From: Flavobacterium psychroterrae
GTDB lineage: Bacteria > Bacteroidota > Bacteroidia > Flavobacteriales > Flavobacteriaceae
DNA: 64,000 bases
Direction of reading: 5' to 3'
NCBI RefSeq assembly: GCF_018380615.1
Contig: NZ_JAGYVZ010000012.1
Span: 94,790 to 158,789 of the forward strand
In this document: in pieces, positions 1 to 8,803 of the stretch
How the letters are laid out: the number at the start of each line of letters is the position of its first letter
How positions within the stretch are numbered: the stretch's first letter is position 1
Position numbers and translations under genes: made by a program
Notes under the pieces: model-generated
Told to the model about the DNA's origin: nothing
Seen by the model: only the letters and a program-made list of their open reading frames with translations
Databases searched by the model: none

Positions 1-552
1 GAAATTTTACCGTTATTAGGAACAAAACCTTTTATCAGGTTATGGCACGCAGGCTGCTCTACAGGCGAAGAAGTATATTCGATGGCTATAATGCTAAAGG
101 AAGCAGGTTTGCTGCATAAATCCTTAATTTATGCTACAGATATTAATGCAACCGTTCTGGAAACAGCCAAAAAAGGAATTTTCCCTTTACGAATGATGAA
201 AGAATACTCAGAAAATTATCGTACATCTGGAGGTCAGGAAGATTTTTCGAGCTATTATATTGCCAATTACGGAATCGCCAAGTTCAATGAAGAACTTGCA
301 GAGAAAATGGTTTTCTCCCAGCATAATTTAGTTTCAGATACTTCATTCAATGAATTTGATTTAATACTATGCCGTAACGTTTTAATTTATTTTGATAATG
401 ATCTTCAAAAAAGAGTCATTAATTTATTTGATGAAAGTTTAGCTGTTTTAGGTTTCTTAGCTTTAGGAACAAAAGAAACAATTAAATATTCTATTCCTAT
501 GAGCAAATACAAACAGTTGGATAAGGAAAAAATATGGAGGAAAATAAAATAA
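1..552 (+). CDS. cheR: CheR-type protein-glutamate methyltransferase, 3' part
   Basis: The reading frame is open from the first base, so the start lies outside the window; 183 residues are visible. The visible part matches the SAM-binding domain of CheR, which methylates glutamates on chemoreceptors or related sensor proteins in the cytoplasm. The SAM loop reads HAGCSTGEEVYS near the start, and the typical later motif LILCRNVLIYFDNDLQKRV is present. The N-terminal helical domain is missing because of the window edge. The 3' end overlaps the next gene, cheB, by 19 bases, so the two are translationally coupled. No receptor or CheA gene is seen here, so the target is unknown. In Bacteroidota such cheR/cheB pairs often serve hybrid sensory kinases rather than classical chemotaxis. 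Confidence 0.93.
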   Translation, partial: EILPLLGTKPFIRLWHAGCSTGEEVYSMAIMLKEAGLLHKSLIYATDINATVLETAKKGIFPLRMMKEYSENYRTSGGQEDFSSYYIANYGIAKFNEELAEKMVFSQHNLVSDTSFNEFDLILCRNVLIYFDNDLQKRVINLFDESLAVLGFLALGTKETIKYSIPMSKYKQLDKEKIWRKIK

Positions 553-1118
553 TATCAGGCATTAAAGTCGTAATTATAGGAGGATCTGCCGGCAGCTTAA
601 ATGCCTTAATGCAAATCCTGCCTGAGTTGCCGGACTTAAATGGTTTTGCAATAGTACTTGTTGTGCACCGCAAAAGTACAGATGATCAGACTTTAGAAGA
701 TCTTATCTCTTTAAAGTCAAGTATTCCGTTTAAATTAACCGAAGACAAAGTGCCGCTTTTACCAGGATATGTGTATGTTGCGCCATCAAATTATCACTTG
801 CTTTTTGAGAAAAACGAAACAATGTCGTTAGATATCTCAGAGAAAATTAATTATAGCCGTCCCAGTATTGATGTTTCATTTGAATCAGCAGCAGAAATCT
901 TTGGAAGTTCGTTAGTCGGAATATTATTGTCCGGTTCGAATTCTGACGGAACTCAGGGTTTAAAAATGATCAAAGACGCAGGAGGAACAATTGCAGTTCA
1001 AAATCCGCTTTCGGCAGATATGCCTTTTATGCCCAATAATGCGATTTTGTATAACGACCCAGAATACATTTTAAACATCAACGAAATCCTTCGATTTATT
1101 ATTTCGATCAACAGTTAA
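534..1118 (+). CDS. cheB: CheB-type protein-glutamate methylesterase, catalytic domain only
   Basis: This 194-residue protein covers just the CheB methylesterase/deamidase domain, which removes the methyl groups added by CheR. The nucleophile motif GGSAGS carries the probable catalytic serine at residue 18. A histidine follows in VVHRK, and the acidic residue lies in LSGSNSDGTQG. Full-length CheB has an N-terminal receiver domain of about 120 residues that is absent here, so the enzyme is not controlled by phosphorylation of its own receiver. The ATG lies inside the end of cheR (19-base overlap), which supports co-translation. Confidence 0.92.
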   Translation: MEENKIISGIKVVIIGGSAGSLNALMQILPELPDLNGFAIVLVVHRKSTDDQTLEDLISLKSSIPFKLTEDKVPLLPGYVYVAPSNYHLLFEKNETMSLDISEKINYSRPSIDVSFESAAEIFGSSLVGILLSGSNSDGTQGLKMIKDAGGTIAVQNPLSADMPFMPNNAILYNDPEYILNINEILRFIISINS

Positions 1119-1121
1119 AAA

Positions 1122-1895
1122 TTAATTGGTCTTTTTCGGTTCTTCATCTTCCGGAAGGATAACCTTGTTCAATTCCTTTTCTTTTTCAGCTCTTCTTTGC
1201 GCCGCTTTTCCTTTTCCAATGGGGATTCCCGCCGTAAGGTATAAAGATCTGTTATACACATCAGGTCCGTCGCCCTTCATCACAGGAACCAATCCGTAAT
1301 AATATTGAAGCGTTATGTTTAAACCGTTCCCCACATTCATATGATAACCCGCGCCAAGAGCAACTCCGGCATCAATAACCCGAATTTGATCCCGGATATT
1401 CTTTTTATAAACCACATCATCTTTGTTAACTTCCTTAGTAAATTCATCAAAAGCTTTCGCCAATAATCCAAATTGAGGACCAGTTTTAAGGTATATATTA
1501 TTCTTGAACTGATATTTAATTAAAATAGGAACATTAAAATACCTGATTTCGCGATTTACACTTCCGCCCGCAAAAGCATTGTCCAACGTTTCATCGTTCA
1601 AAGAATAAACCGGAATCCCGTGTGCACCCATTGGCGATTTTACGATTACTCCCGTATTAATCATCCATGACGGATTTTTTTTAGATCGAATATCAAAATA
1701 AAAACCAAGATTAAAACCCAAATTAGTTCCTGAGCTATCCAGATCAGAAATGGTAGATAAATTCACTCCGCCGTCTAAGCCAAATTCCAGAAAAGGCGAA
1801 TTCAATTTATCTCCAAAAATTAAGGAAATTAAAACTTGAGAGCGTGCCGGAGCCATACAAAACAATGCGATAAGTAATAATAAACCTTTTTTCAT
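1122..1895 (-). CDS. Outer-membrane beta-barrel protein (PorT-like fold)
   Basis: I place the start at the ATG at 1895, giving 257 residues that begin with a clear signal peptide (MKKGLLLLIALFCMAPARSQ). A longer reading from 1916 would overlap the gene before it and put charged residues in front of the signal. The mature part has alternating amphipathic strands with Gly/Tyr/Phe turns (FGLDGGVNLS, VALGAGYHMNVG, LQYYYGL), as in the PorT/OmpW-like small barrels of Bacteroidota. The C-terminus is a charged tail (residues about 233 to 257). It starts 10 nt after the stop of the upstream barrel gene, so they probably form an operon. The substrate is unknown. Confidence 0.72.
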   Translation of the reverse strand: MKKGLLLLIALFCMAPARSQVLISLIFGDKLNSPFLEFGLDGGVNLSTISDLDSSGTNLGFNLGFYFDIRSKKNPSWMINTGVIVKSPMGAHGIPVYSLNDETLDNAFAGGSVNREIRYFNVPILIKYQFKNNIYLKTGPQFGLLAKAFDEFTKEVNKDDVVYKKNIRDQIRVIDAGVALGAGYHMNVGNGLNITLQYYYGLVPVMKGDGPDVYNRSLYLTAGIPIGKGKAAQRRAEKEKELNKVILPEDEEPKKTN

Positions 1896-1905
1896 ATAGT
1901 TGGGT

Positions 1906-3027
1906 TTAAAGTCCAAAACGATATTGAAGACCTGCTAAAAATTGCGTACGGGTTCCTAAAAATCCCGCTTCAACCCTAAACATATAATGTTTACTGTATT
2001 GAAACTGAGATCCCACAATAAAATTCCACATGTCTTTAGGCGCTTTTTGCAATGAATATTGTACCGTTGATGATCCTGCAGTACTCAAAGCCCCATCCAG
2101 AGTTGCTAAAAAATTACCGGCAGATGTTAATGCTCTGTTGGCAGTATTGTGTTTGGCAATATTTGCCGGATTATTTTGCTGTACAGGCGTTAATCCATCC
2201 CACCAGCTATCGACTTTTGTCTGGTTTTCGGCTACTTTATTCAAACCCGTATCTACTTTTTCCTGCGCATTATCTAAATTTAATACATCAGATAAAGCGA
2301 TATTTCCCTTTGTATTTCCTTCAATATGAACCCTGAAACCGCCCACCCAAACCGCAATATTCCTGTCTGGTTTAGGCAGTTTAAACGTTTTACCTAATCT
2401 TGGACCAAAAATATAGGAGAAAGCAGGTTTGTCCAGCGCATCAACATCACTCCAAGACATATTCATATCAAGTGCCAGCCATCCGCCGCCAATACCAATT
2501 GTAGGTGTTAATCCTAACCCGAAAGTAGTAGCATCAAAATTTTCTTTAGTACTAAAACTTGCAATTTGTGACCAGTTATTATCACCGTCAGGAATCCAGA
2601 TTCCCGCGTTTATCTTAGTTGTGGGTTTTGATTTTCCAAAAATTCCGTAAACATTCAAAAAAGGAAGAAGCCAAATGTCAGGTCGGATAGTAATAGCACC
2701 AACCTCTACAGATGATTTATCAAAACGAACAATTTCATCCAGATTATATAAAGGACCATTATTAAAGCCAACTTGTAAATTAGTAATGTTAATTTCAGAA
2801 TCCTGCCAGAAATAATTTACCGAAAGTCCTGCTGAATACGGTAATTTATATCCTTTTTGGGCTACTTTTTCTCCCCAAATAGGCAAAGCATAAGGATATT
2901 TTTCGACCTTAAGACTGTCTTTTAGTTCCTGATTTTTTGCTCCTACAATTTTTTCGGTGTAAACCTGACCAAAAATTTGTATGCTAAAAAATAATAAAAA
3001 GGCGGATATTAGTGTATTACATTTCAT
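1906..3027 (-). CDS. Predicted outer-membrane barrel protein, first gene of a two-gene operon
   Basis: This 373-residue protein opens with a signal peptide ending near IQIFGQ. Strand-rich, Gly-rich segments such as FGLGLTPTIGIGGGWLALD and a C-terminus ending in aromatic barrel-type residues (FLAGLQYRFGL) point to an outer-membrane barrel. Residues about 250 to 320 form a predicted helical, Ala/Asn-rich insert (DNAQEKVDTGLNKVAENQTK), which is unusual for a plain barrel and could be a periplasmic or surface coil. I do not recognise a named family. The gene is followed closely by the second barrel gene. The upstream - strand sequence has an AT-rich TATATTTTA stretch that only loosely resembles a -7 element. 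Confidence 0.68.
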   Translation of the reverse strand: MKCNTLISAFLLFFSIQIFGQVYTEKIVGAKNQELKDSLKVEKYPYALPIWGEKVAQKGYKLPYSAGLSVNYFWQDSEINITNLQVGFNNGPLYNLDEIVRFDKSSVEVGAITIRPDIWLLPFLNVYGIFGKSKPTTKINAGIWIPDGDNNWSQIASFSTKENFDATTFGLGLTPTIGIGGGWLALDMNMSWSDVDALDKPAFSYIFGPRLGKTFKLPKPDRNIAVWVGGFRVHIEGNTKGNIALSDVLNLDNAQEKVDTGLNKVAENQTKVDSWWDGLTPVQQNNPANIAKHNTANRALTSAGNFLATLDGALSTAGSSTVQYSLQKAPKDMWNFIVGSQFQYSKHYMFRVEAGFLGTRTQFLAGLQYRFGL

Positions 3028-3743
3028 TGATTTTCGTGTTTATAATTGTTAAAAAATAGAACTGCGTAAAATATATATGTACTAATGTATTCTAAGGAAG
3101 AATCTGCGTATCTTTTTGTTTTATAGTCTAATAGAACTTTTGGCTTAAAATGTAGAAACAGTTTTTATATGTTAATTATTGTTAAAGTTAAATAAATTTT
3201 TTTACCAGTAATAAATTTTTTGTAGGAAATTGATATTTTCGATAAAAAATATTTTCGTTTGATTTTTAATAGAGAATCTGATCGATGTAATTCTTCGGTG
3301 AGCTTCAGAGAAGCGTAATATTTATAGCTCAATTGTTGTATTGCGGAATCAAAGCTCCAGAGGAGCAATATATCATTGATATAGTAAATTTAATATCACA
3401 TTCCGCGCAAAATCTCAAAGGTTTGTCATTTCGCTTTTAGCAGAAATCACACTAGAAACTTGACAAAGATTAGCGAATTTAGGTACGCAATAGTTATCAT
3501 TTTGTTGCGTACCTACGGCACGCCAATGTATTTCTAATCTACATTACCTACCAAAATTTAGTGCCTAACGGTACATTTCGACTCTTGGTTCGTATTCTTT
3601 AATTATCAAAAACAATTAACTTAATGACATTGCCCGCTGCGATTTTCAATAAATTCAATTGGTTATTCCTTATTAATATGTTTCACAAATATCATTTTCA
3701 ATTATTTACATTTTATAAAAGAAATATATACTACTTTTGTAAG
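3028..3743. other. 716-bp gene-free stretch with small palindromic repeats
   Basis: No convincing gene is seen. The stretch contains short GC-richer palindromes in AT-rich linkers: AGCTTCAGAGAAGC near 3301, GCTCCAGAGGAGC near 3353 and a TACGGCAC element near 3511. From about 3424 it holds half of the TGTCAT-type hairpin family (TTTGTCATTTCG with AGAAATCACAC). A 67-codon - strand frame (3165-3368) runs through the palindromes and is rejected. Confidence 0.6.
3732..3739 (+). promoter_or_regulatory. -7 element TACTTTTG just before the DUF6660-type gene
   Basis: TACTTTTG fits the Bacteroidota consensus TAnnTTTG exactly and ends five bases before the GTG at 3744. A matching -33 TTTG about 20 bases upstream is not evident (the region reads TTTACATTTTA). 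If used, transcription would begin at or within the start codon. Confidence 0.5.
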
Positions 3744-4067
3744 GTGAAATGGATAACAATTATATTATCAATTTATTTAATGGCGCTTTCCAATATGCCC
3801 TGTGCAGATATGGAGATTAATAGTGCCGTTCACAAAACTGCCCAATTTTCATCAGAAGCAAATCACACACATGACAAGGACAATGATTTATGTTCTCCGT
3901 TTTGTGCGTGTAATTGTTGTGGAGCGCAGGTTTTAAGTTATCAAAATTCTTTAAGTTTTGATTTTCCTGTGGCTTACTCAATAATTTCAATCCCATTACC
4001 CAATTATAATTCCGTTTTTGCTTCCAATTTCTACGGAAGTATCTGGCAGCCGCCACAAATAGCATAA
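3744..4067 (+). CDS. Small Cys/His-rich DUF6660-type protein, head of the metal-efflux block
   Basis: Read from the GTG at 3744, the protein has 107 residues starting V/M-K-W-I-T-I-I-L, a hydrophobic export signal, then a Cys/His-rich middle (HTHDKDNDLCSPFCACNCCG) and a C-terminus ending NFYGSIWQPPQIA. This pattern matches small DUF6660 proteins that I recall preceding CusA/CzcA pumps in Bacteroidota. A longer in-frame start at 3624 would add about 40 residues that look like intergenic sequence. The Cys and His cluster suggests periplasmic metal binding, but no function is established. The CzcA-like pump starts about 190 bases downstream on the same strand. Family assignment is from memory of sequence pattern; the role is inference. 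Confidence 0.7.
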   Translation: MKWITIILSIYLMALSNMPCADMEINSAVHKTAQFSSEANHTHDKDNDLCSPFCACNCCGAQVLSYQNSLSFDFPVAYSIISIPLPNYNSVFASNFYGSIWQPPQIA

Positions 4068-4254
4068 TGATACCCTTTCCTGAGTCGTTTTTTCTTTTAC
4101 CGCAAAGTTCACAATGTAAAAGAAGATATCGTTGCGAGATAATTTAAAGCAATAAGTCCGCAAAGATTGTAGGGATATGGGTAGAGATTTGTGGATTTTC
4201 CACAAAAGTAATAGACAAACTTTGTCTCATTTCTCACATCATTATACCATTAAA

Positions 4255-7200
4255 ATGTTAGATAAAATCATACAGTTCAGTATAAAGAATAAGTTCGTTA
4301 TACTACTATTTACCCTTGTTTTAATAGCTTGGGGAAGCTACTCACTTAATCAATTACCGCTTGATGCCTTGCCGGATATTACCAATAATCAGGTTCAAAT
4401 TATCACATCAGCGCCTACACTGGCAAGTCAGGAAGTCGAGCAATTAATTACATATCCGCTGGAACAAGCCGTAAAAACAGTTCCTGATATTATAGAACTT
4501 CGCAGTATTTCCCGTTTCGGATTATCTGTTGTTACCGTAGTTTTTGAGGACGATGTTGATATTTACTGGGCGAGAGAACAAATATTTCAACGCTTAAAAA
4601 AAGCCGAAGAAAACATTCCAGCTTATGCCGGTTCGCCAGAATTAGCGCCAATTACCACAGGTTTGGGAGAAATTTACCAATATGATGTTTATGCCAAAAA
4701 AGGCTATGAAAACAAATACGATGCGGTAAAATTAAGAACCATTCAGGATTGGATTATAATTCCGCAATTGCAAGGCGTTAAAGGCGTTGCAGATGTAAGT
4801 ACCTGGGGCGGAAAACTAAAACAATACGAAATCGCCGTTAACCCAAATACATTAAATAGCCTTGGCGTTACGATTACCGAGATTTTTGAAGCCTTAGAAA
4901 AAAACAACCAGAATACAGGCGGCGCTTACATTGAAAAAGACCAATTAGCCTATTTTATTCGTGGCGTTGGAATGGCAAAAGACACCAAAGATTTGGGAAA
5001 TGTCGTAGTCAAAAACCGAAACGGATCGCCAGTTTTAGTTCGTGATGTTGCCGAAGTCCGCGAAGGAGTTGCCTTGCGTTACGGCGCATCAACCAAAGAC
5101 GGAAAAGGAGAAATTGTTTCCGGAATGGTTTTGATGTTAAAAGGCGAAAACTCAAGCGCAGTCGTTCACAGCGTTAAAGAAAGAATGATTCAGATCAATA
5201 AAAGTTTACCCAAAGGCGTCGTTGCCGAAGCTTTTATTGACAGAGGAAAATTAGTCGATAACGCGATTGGAACCGTTACAAAAAACTTACTCGAAGGCGC
5301 GCTGATCGTGATTTTTGTTCTGATTTTGTTTCTTGGAAATCTTCGCGCGGGTTTAATCGTCGCTTCTGTGATTCCGTTAGCGATGCTTTTTGCCATTATT
5401 TTGATGAATGCCTTTGGCGTAAGCGGAAATTTAATGAGTTTAGGCGCAATCGATTTTGGAATTATCGTCGACGGAGCCGTAATTATTGTCGAAGCCACAA
5501 TGCACCATTTGCAAAAACTCAAACGCAATAAAGAACTAACACAAAGCGAAATGGATGCTGAAGTCTATAATTCGGCTTCAAAAATCAGGAATAGTGCTGC
5601 CTTTGGCGAAATCATCATTTTAATTGTCTATTTACCAATTCTTGCCTTAGTAGGAACCGAAGGAAAAATGTTCAAACCTATGGCGATGACCGTTGGTTTT
5701 GCAGTTGCCGGAGCATTTATACTTTCGCTGACTTATGTACCAATGATGAGCGCTTTGTTTTTATCTAAAAATACCGAACACAAGGAAAATTTCAGCGATA
5801 GAATGATGGCTTGGCTAGAAGCTGTTTATACGCCGTTTCTGCAGAAAACATTGCAATTTAAAAAACTCGTTTTAGCAATATCATTGGGTTTATTCGCCCT
5901 CGGAATAATAGTTTTTAATAGTATGGGAGGAGAATTTATCCCAACAATCGAAGAAGGTGATTTGTCTATAAATGCGACAATCATGACAGGAAGTTCGCTT
6001 ACGCAGATGGTTGAAACCACCACAAAATACGAGCAGATTTTAAAAGCCAAATTCCCTGAAATTAAAACCATAGTAACCAAAATAGGAAGCGGTGAAATCC
6101 CAACAGATCCCATGCCAATTGAAAGCGGCGATTTGATTATTGTTTTGAAAGACAAAAAAGAATGGGGACGAAAATACCATAACTGGGAAGAATTGGCAAA
6201 CGCCATGAAAGAAGAAATGGAAATAATTCCAGGTGCCAATATTGAAATTTCGCAACCAATTCAAATGCGTTTTAACGAATTAATGACCGGAAGCCGAAGC
6301 GATATTGCCATCAAAATTTTTGGTGATGATTTAGAAGTTCTCGATGCAAAAGCCACAGAATTAATTTCGAAAATAAAAAGTATCGAAGGAATTGGCGATT
6401 TAAAAGCCGATAAAGTGACAGGATTACCACAAATCACAATCAAATACGATTATAATAAAATTGCTCTATACGGTTTGAATATTTCAGATATTAATCAAAT
6501 TATCCGATCTTCATTTGCCGGAGAAAGTGCCGGAAAAATCTACGACGAAAGCAAAAGATTTGATGTTGTTGTGAGAATGAATCAGGACAATCGCGGAGAT
6601 ATTACAGATGTAAGCAATTTGTTTATTCCGTTACCAAACGGTCAGCAAGTACCTCTTTCCCAAGTTGCAACAGTGGATTATGAGCAGGGTCCGGTACAAG
6701 TAACACGTGAAGATGGAAAACGTAGAATCACAATTGGGTTAAATGTTCGTGGTCGCGATATTAAAAGTGTAGTAGAGGAAATTCAGCAAAAATTAGATGA
6801 AAATTTAAAACTTCCCGCAGGATATTATGTGACTTATGGCGGGCAATTTGAGAATTTAATCGAAGCCACAAAACGACTTTCAATTGCATTACCGGTCGCT
6901 TTAGGATTAATATTAGTCTTGCTTTATTTCACTTTTAAAAGTTTCAAACAAGCAGCTTTGATTTTTACGGCGATTCCACTTTCAGCAATTGGAGGCGTTT
7001 TTGCGCTCTGGATGCGCGGAATGCCGTTTAGTATTTCGGCAGGAATTGGATTTATAGCTTTATTCGGAATCGCGGTTTTAAACGGAATTGTATTGATATC
7101 GTATTTCAACCAATTGAAAACCGAAGGAATATTAGATCCGCTGCAAAGAGTGTTAATAGGAACAAAAACAAGATTACGTCCCGTTTTAATGACCGCAGCC

Positions 7201-7374
7201 GTAGCTTCGTTGGGATTTTTGCCAATGGCATTATCAACCAGCGGAGGAGCAGAGGTTCAAAAACCTTTAGCAACCGTAGTTATTGGCGGTTTATTTTCAG
7301 CCACATTATTAACGTTGATCGTTTTGCCAATTTTATATTTGTTGTTGGAACGTGGAGTTAACCGCAGAGAATAA
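4255..7374 (+). CDS. CzcA/CusA-family heavy-metal RND efflux pump
   Basis: The inner-membrane subunit of a tripartite pump that exports metal cations using proton flow. The start at 4255 gives 1039 residues beginning MLDKIIQFSIKNKFVILLF, the usual first membrane helix; the longer in-frame start at 4177 adds an unlikely tail. The family has 12 membrane helices and two large periplasmic loops, which the length and hydrophobic pattern fit. The helix-4 motif reads DFGIIVDGAVIIVEA (residues about 400 to 414), the DFG...DGA...VE form associated with divalent-cation pumps rather than the form of Cu/Ag pumps. The usual final Asn of this motif is Ala here. The TolC-like and adaptor genes follow, so it works with them. 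Confidence 0.93.
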   Translation: MLDKIIQFSIKNKFVILLFTLVLIAWGSYSLNQLPLDALPDITNNQVQIITSAPTLASQEVEQLITYPLEQAVKTVPDIIELRSISRFGLSVVTVVFEDDVDIYWAREQIFQRLKKAEENIPAYAGSPELAPITTGLGEIYQYDVYAKKGYENKYDAVKLRTIQDWIIIPQLQGVKGVADVSTWGGKLKQYEIAVNPNTLNSLGVTITEIFEALEKNNQNTGGAYIEKDQLAYFIRGVGMAKDTKDLGNVVVKNRNGSPVLVRDVAEVREGVALRYGASTKDGKGEIVSGMVLMLKGENSSAVVHSVKERMIQINKSLPKGVVAEAFIDRGKLVDNAIGTVTKNLLEGALIVIFVLILFLGNLRAGLIVASVIPLAMLFAIILMNAFGVSGNLMSLGAIDFGIIVDGAVIIVEATMHHLQKLKRNKELTQSEMDAEVYNSASKIRNSAAFGEIIILIVYLPILALVGTEGKMFKPMAMTVGFAVAGAFILSLTYVPMMSALFLSKNTEHKENFSDRMMAWLEAVYTPFLQKTLQFKKLVLAISLGLFALGIIVFNSMGGEFIPTIEEGDLSINATIMTGSSLTQMVETTTKYEQILKAKFPEIKTIVTKIGSGEIPTDPMPIESGDLIIVLKDKKEWGRKYHNWEELANAMKEEMEIIPGANIEISQPIQMRFNELMTGSRSDIAIKIFGDDLEVLDAKATELISKIKSIEGIGDLKADKVTGLPQITIKYDYNKIALYGLNISDINQIIRSSFAGESAGKIYDESKRFDVVVRMNQDNRGDITDVSNLFIPLPNGQQVPLSQVATVDYEQGPVQVTREDGKRRITIGLNVRGRDIKSVVEEIQQKLDENLKLPAGYYVTYGGQFENLIEATKRLSIALPVALGLILVLLYFTFKSFKQAALIFTAIPLSAIGGVFALWMRGMPFSISAGIGFIALFGIAVLNGIVLISYFNQLKTEGILDPLQRVLIGTKTRLRPVLMTAAVASLGFLPMALSTSGGAEVQKPLATVVIGGLFSATLLTLIVLPILYLLLERGVNRRE

Positions 7375-7430
7375 TTAGATAATTAGAAAATGAGATAATT
7401 AGAAAATTTGTCACTATGTGTAAAATAATT

Positions 7431-7513
7431 TCTCTCGCAGATTCTGCAGATCTGGCAGATTAGTTCAAAAGAATCGAAAAAAAATCTGCTCAATCTGCAT
7501 GATCTGCGAGAGA
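7431..7513. repeat. Inverted repeat of ATCTGC-rich sequence between pump and channel genes
   Basis: TCTCTCGCAGAT at 7431-7442 is matched by ATCTGCGAGAGA at 7502-7513. The interior carries more ATCTGC/GCAGAT units that can extend the hairpin. It lies between the pump and channel genes and could form an RNA hairpin that tunes expression in the operon, or may simply be a dispersed repeat. Confidence 0.7.
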
Positions 7514-7527
7514 CAAAAAAGATAAAA

Positions 7528-8802
7528 ATGAAAAATTCAATATATAAAAATAGCAGAAAAACCTTTGCGAATCCTTTGCGCTCTTTGCGGTTAAGTGCGT
7601 TCCTATTGGCAAATAAAACTTTGTGGTTAATTGCATTTCTATTGATAAGTACAATAACATCGGCACAAGAAAAAATCACTCTTGAAAAAGCAATAGAACT
7701 TGCCAAATCAAACAACATCGATTTAAAAATCGCCGATAAAGAAATAGAAAAACAAACCGTTCTAAAAAAGACCGCATTTCAGGCAGAGCCGCTTCAGGTG
7801 CAATATCAGGGCGGACAATTTAATAGCGTGGATTTTGACCATAATGTTTCGGTGCAGCAATTTTTCCCAATCGGAAACATTACAAAAGCCAACCGACAAT
7901 TGCAGGAAGAACTTGTAAAACTTGCCGAGAAACGAAAAGCTTTATCTTCTTACGAAATAGAAAAAGCGGTTACGTTGGCTTATTATCAATATTTATACGG
8001 AGTTTCGATTCAAAAACTGAACTCGGAATTAAATGATATTTATACCAAATTCCTAAAAAATGCCGAGTTGCGTTTTCAAACAGGAGAAAGCGGAAATATT
8101 GAAGTTATTAGCGCTAAAGCGAAAGTAAAAGAGATTGAAACGCAAAAAGCACAATTAGAATATGATTTGGCGATTTATCAAAAGCAGTTGCAATTTTTTA
8201 TTCAAACCGATGAAAATATTGTTCCTGATGAAAACACATCGCTGCAATATTCTATTTTAAAAGAAGAAGGAAATTCAAATGCAGAAGGTTTACTAACTGA
8301 TTATTATGAACAGCAAATTTCGGTTTATCAAAAAGAAGCTAATACGTATAAAGCCATGAGAACACCAAAATTAGGTTTGGGTTATTTTGCGCAAACCATT
8401 AATACCGAATCTTTGTTTCAGGGTTTTACCGCCGGATTACAGATTCCGTTGTTTGGAGGCGTGAATACTGCAAAAGCTCAGGCTTCGGCAATAAGTATTT
8501 CGCAATCTCAATTGGCTTTGGATAAAAATAAACTAACGCTCAATCTGCAAAAACAGGAATTGCAAAACAACTTTGCAAAACAGCAAAAAGCATTAGAATA
8601 TTATCAGAAAGAAGGTTTGCAATACGCAGATCAGATCATCAACACAGCGCAAAAAAGTTATGCAAATGGCGATATGAGTTATTGGTTGTACATCAGTTTT
8701 TTAAATCAGGCAATTGATATTAAAAAGCAATATGCAGAAGCAACACATAACTTCAATCAAAGCGCCATCGAACTTCAATTTCCAACCATCAAAAACAATT
8801 AG
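7528..8802 (+). CDS. TolC-like outer-membrane channel of the metal efflux system
   Basis: This 424-residue protein has the OEP/TolC pattern: two similar halves of long amphipathic helices (EKITLEKAIELAKSNNIDLK; later LQKQELQNNFAKQQKALEYY) that form the periplasmic tunnel, with short barrel strands between. In the cell it joins the RND pump and adaptor to the outer membrane. The export signal (LWLIAFLLISTITSAQ) only starts around residue 32. The first 30 residues (FANPLRSLRLSAFL) are encoded by a CTTTGCG-type intergenic repeat, so either the N-terminal region is unusually long or a non-ATG start lies further in. The stop is followed one base later by the adaptor ATG. Confidence 0.9.
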   Translation: MKNSIYKNSRKTFANPLRSLRLSAFLLANKTLWLIAFLLISTITSAQEKITLEKAIELAKSNNIDLKIADKEIEKQTVLKKTAFQAEPLQVQYQGGQFNSVDFDHNVSVQQFFPIGNITKANRQLQEELVKLAEKRKALSSYEIEKAVTLAYYQYLYGVSIQKLNSELNDIYTKFLKNAELRFQTGESGNIEVISAKAKVKEIETQKAQLEYDLAIYQKQLQFFIQTDENIVPDENTSLQYSILKEEGNSNAEGLLTDYYEQQISVYQKEANTYKAMRTPKLGLGYFAQTINTESLFQGFTAGLQIPLFGGVNTAKAQASAISISQSQLALDKNKLTLNLQKQELQNNFAKQQKALEYYQKEGLQYADQIINTAQKSYANGDMSYWLYISFLNQAIDIKKQYAEATHNFNQSAIELQFPTIKNN

Positions 8803-8803
8803 A

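Noticed and set aside
1..1118. cheR/cheB as part of a chemotaxis operon
   Set aside because: No cheA, cheW or receptor gene is in the window, so a chemotaxis role cannot be supported.
3165..3368. 67-codon - strand frame in the spacer
   Set aside because: It runs through the small palindromic repeats, has no good start signal and no recognisable protein pattern.
5190..5528. - strand frames of 110-140 codons inside the RND pump gene
   Set aside because: They are antisense shadows of a highly supported gene and lack any protein-family pattern.
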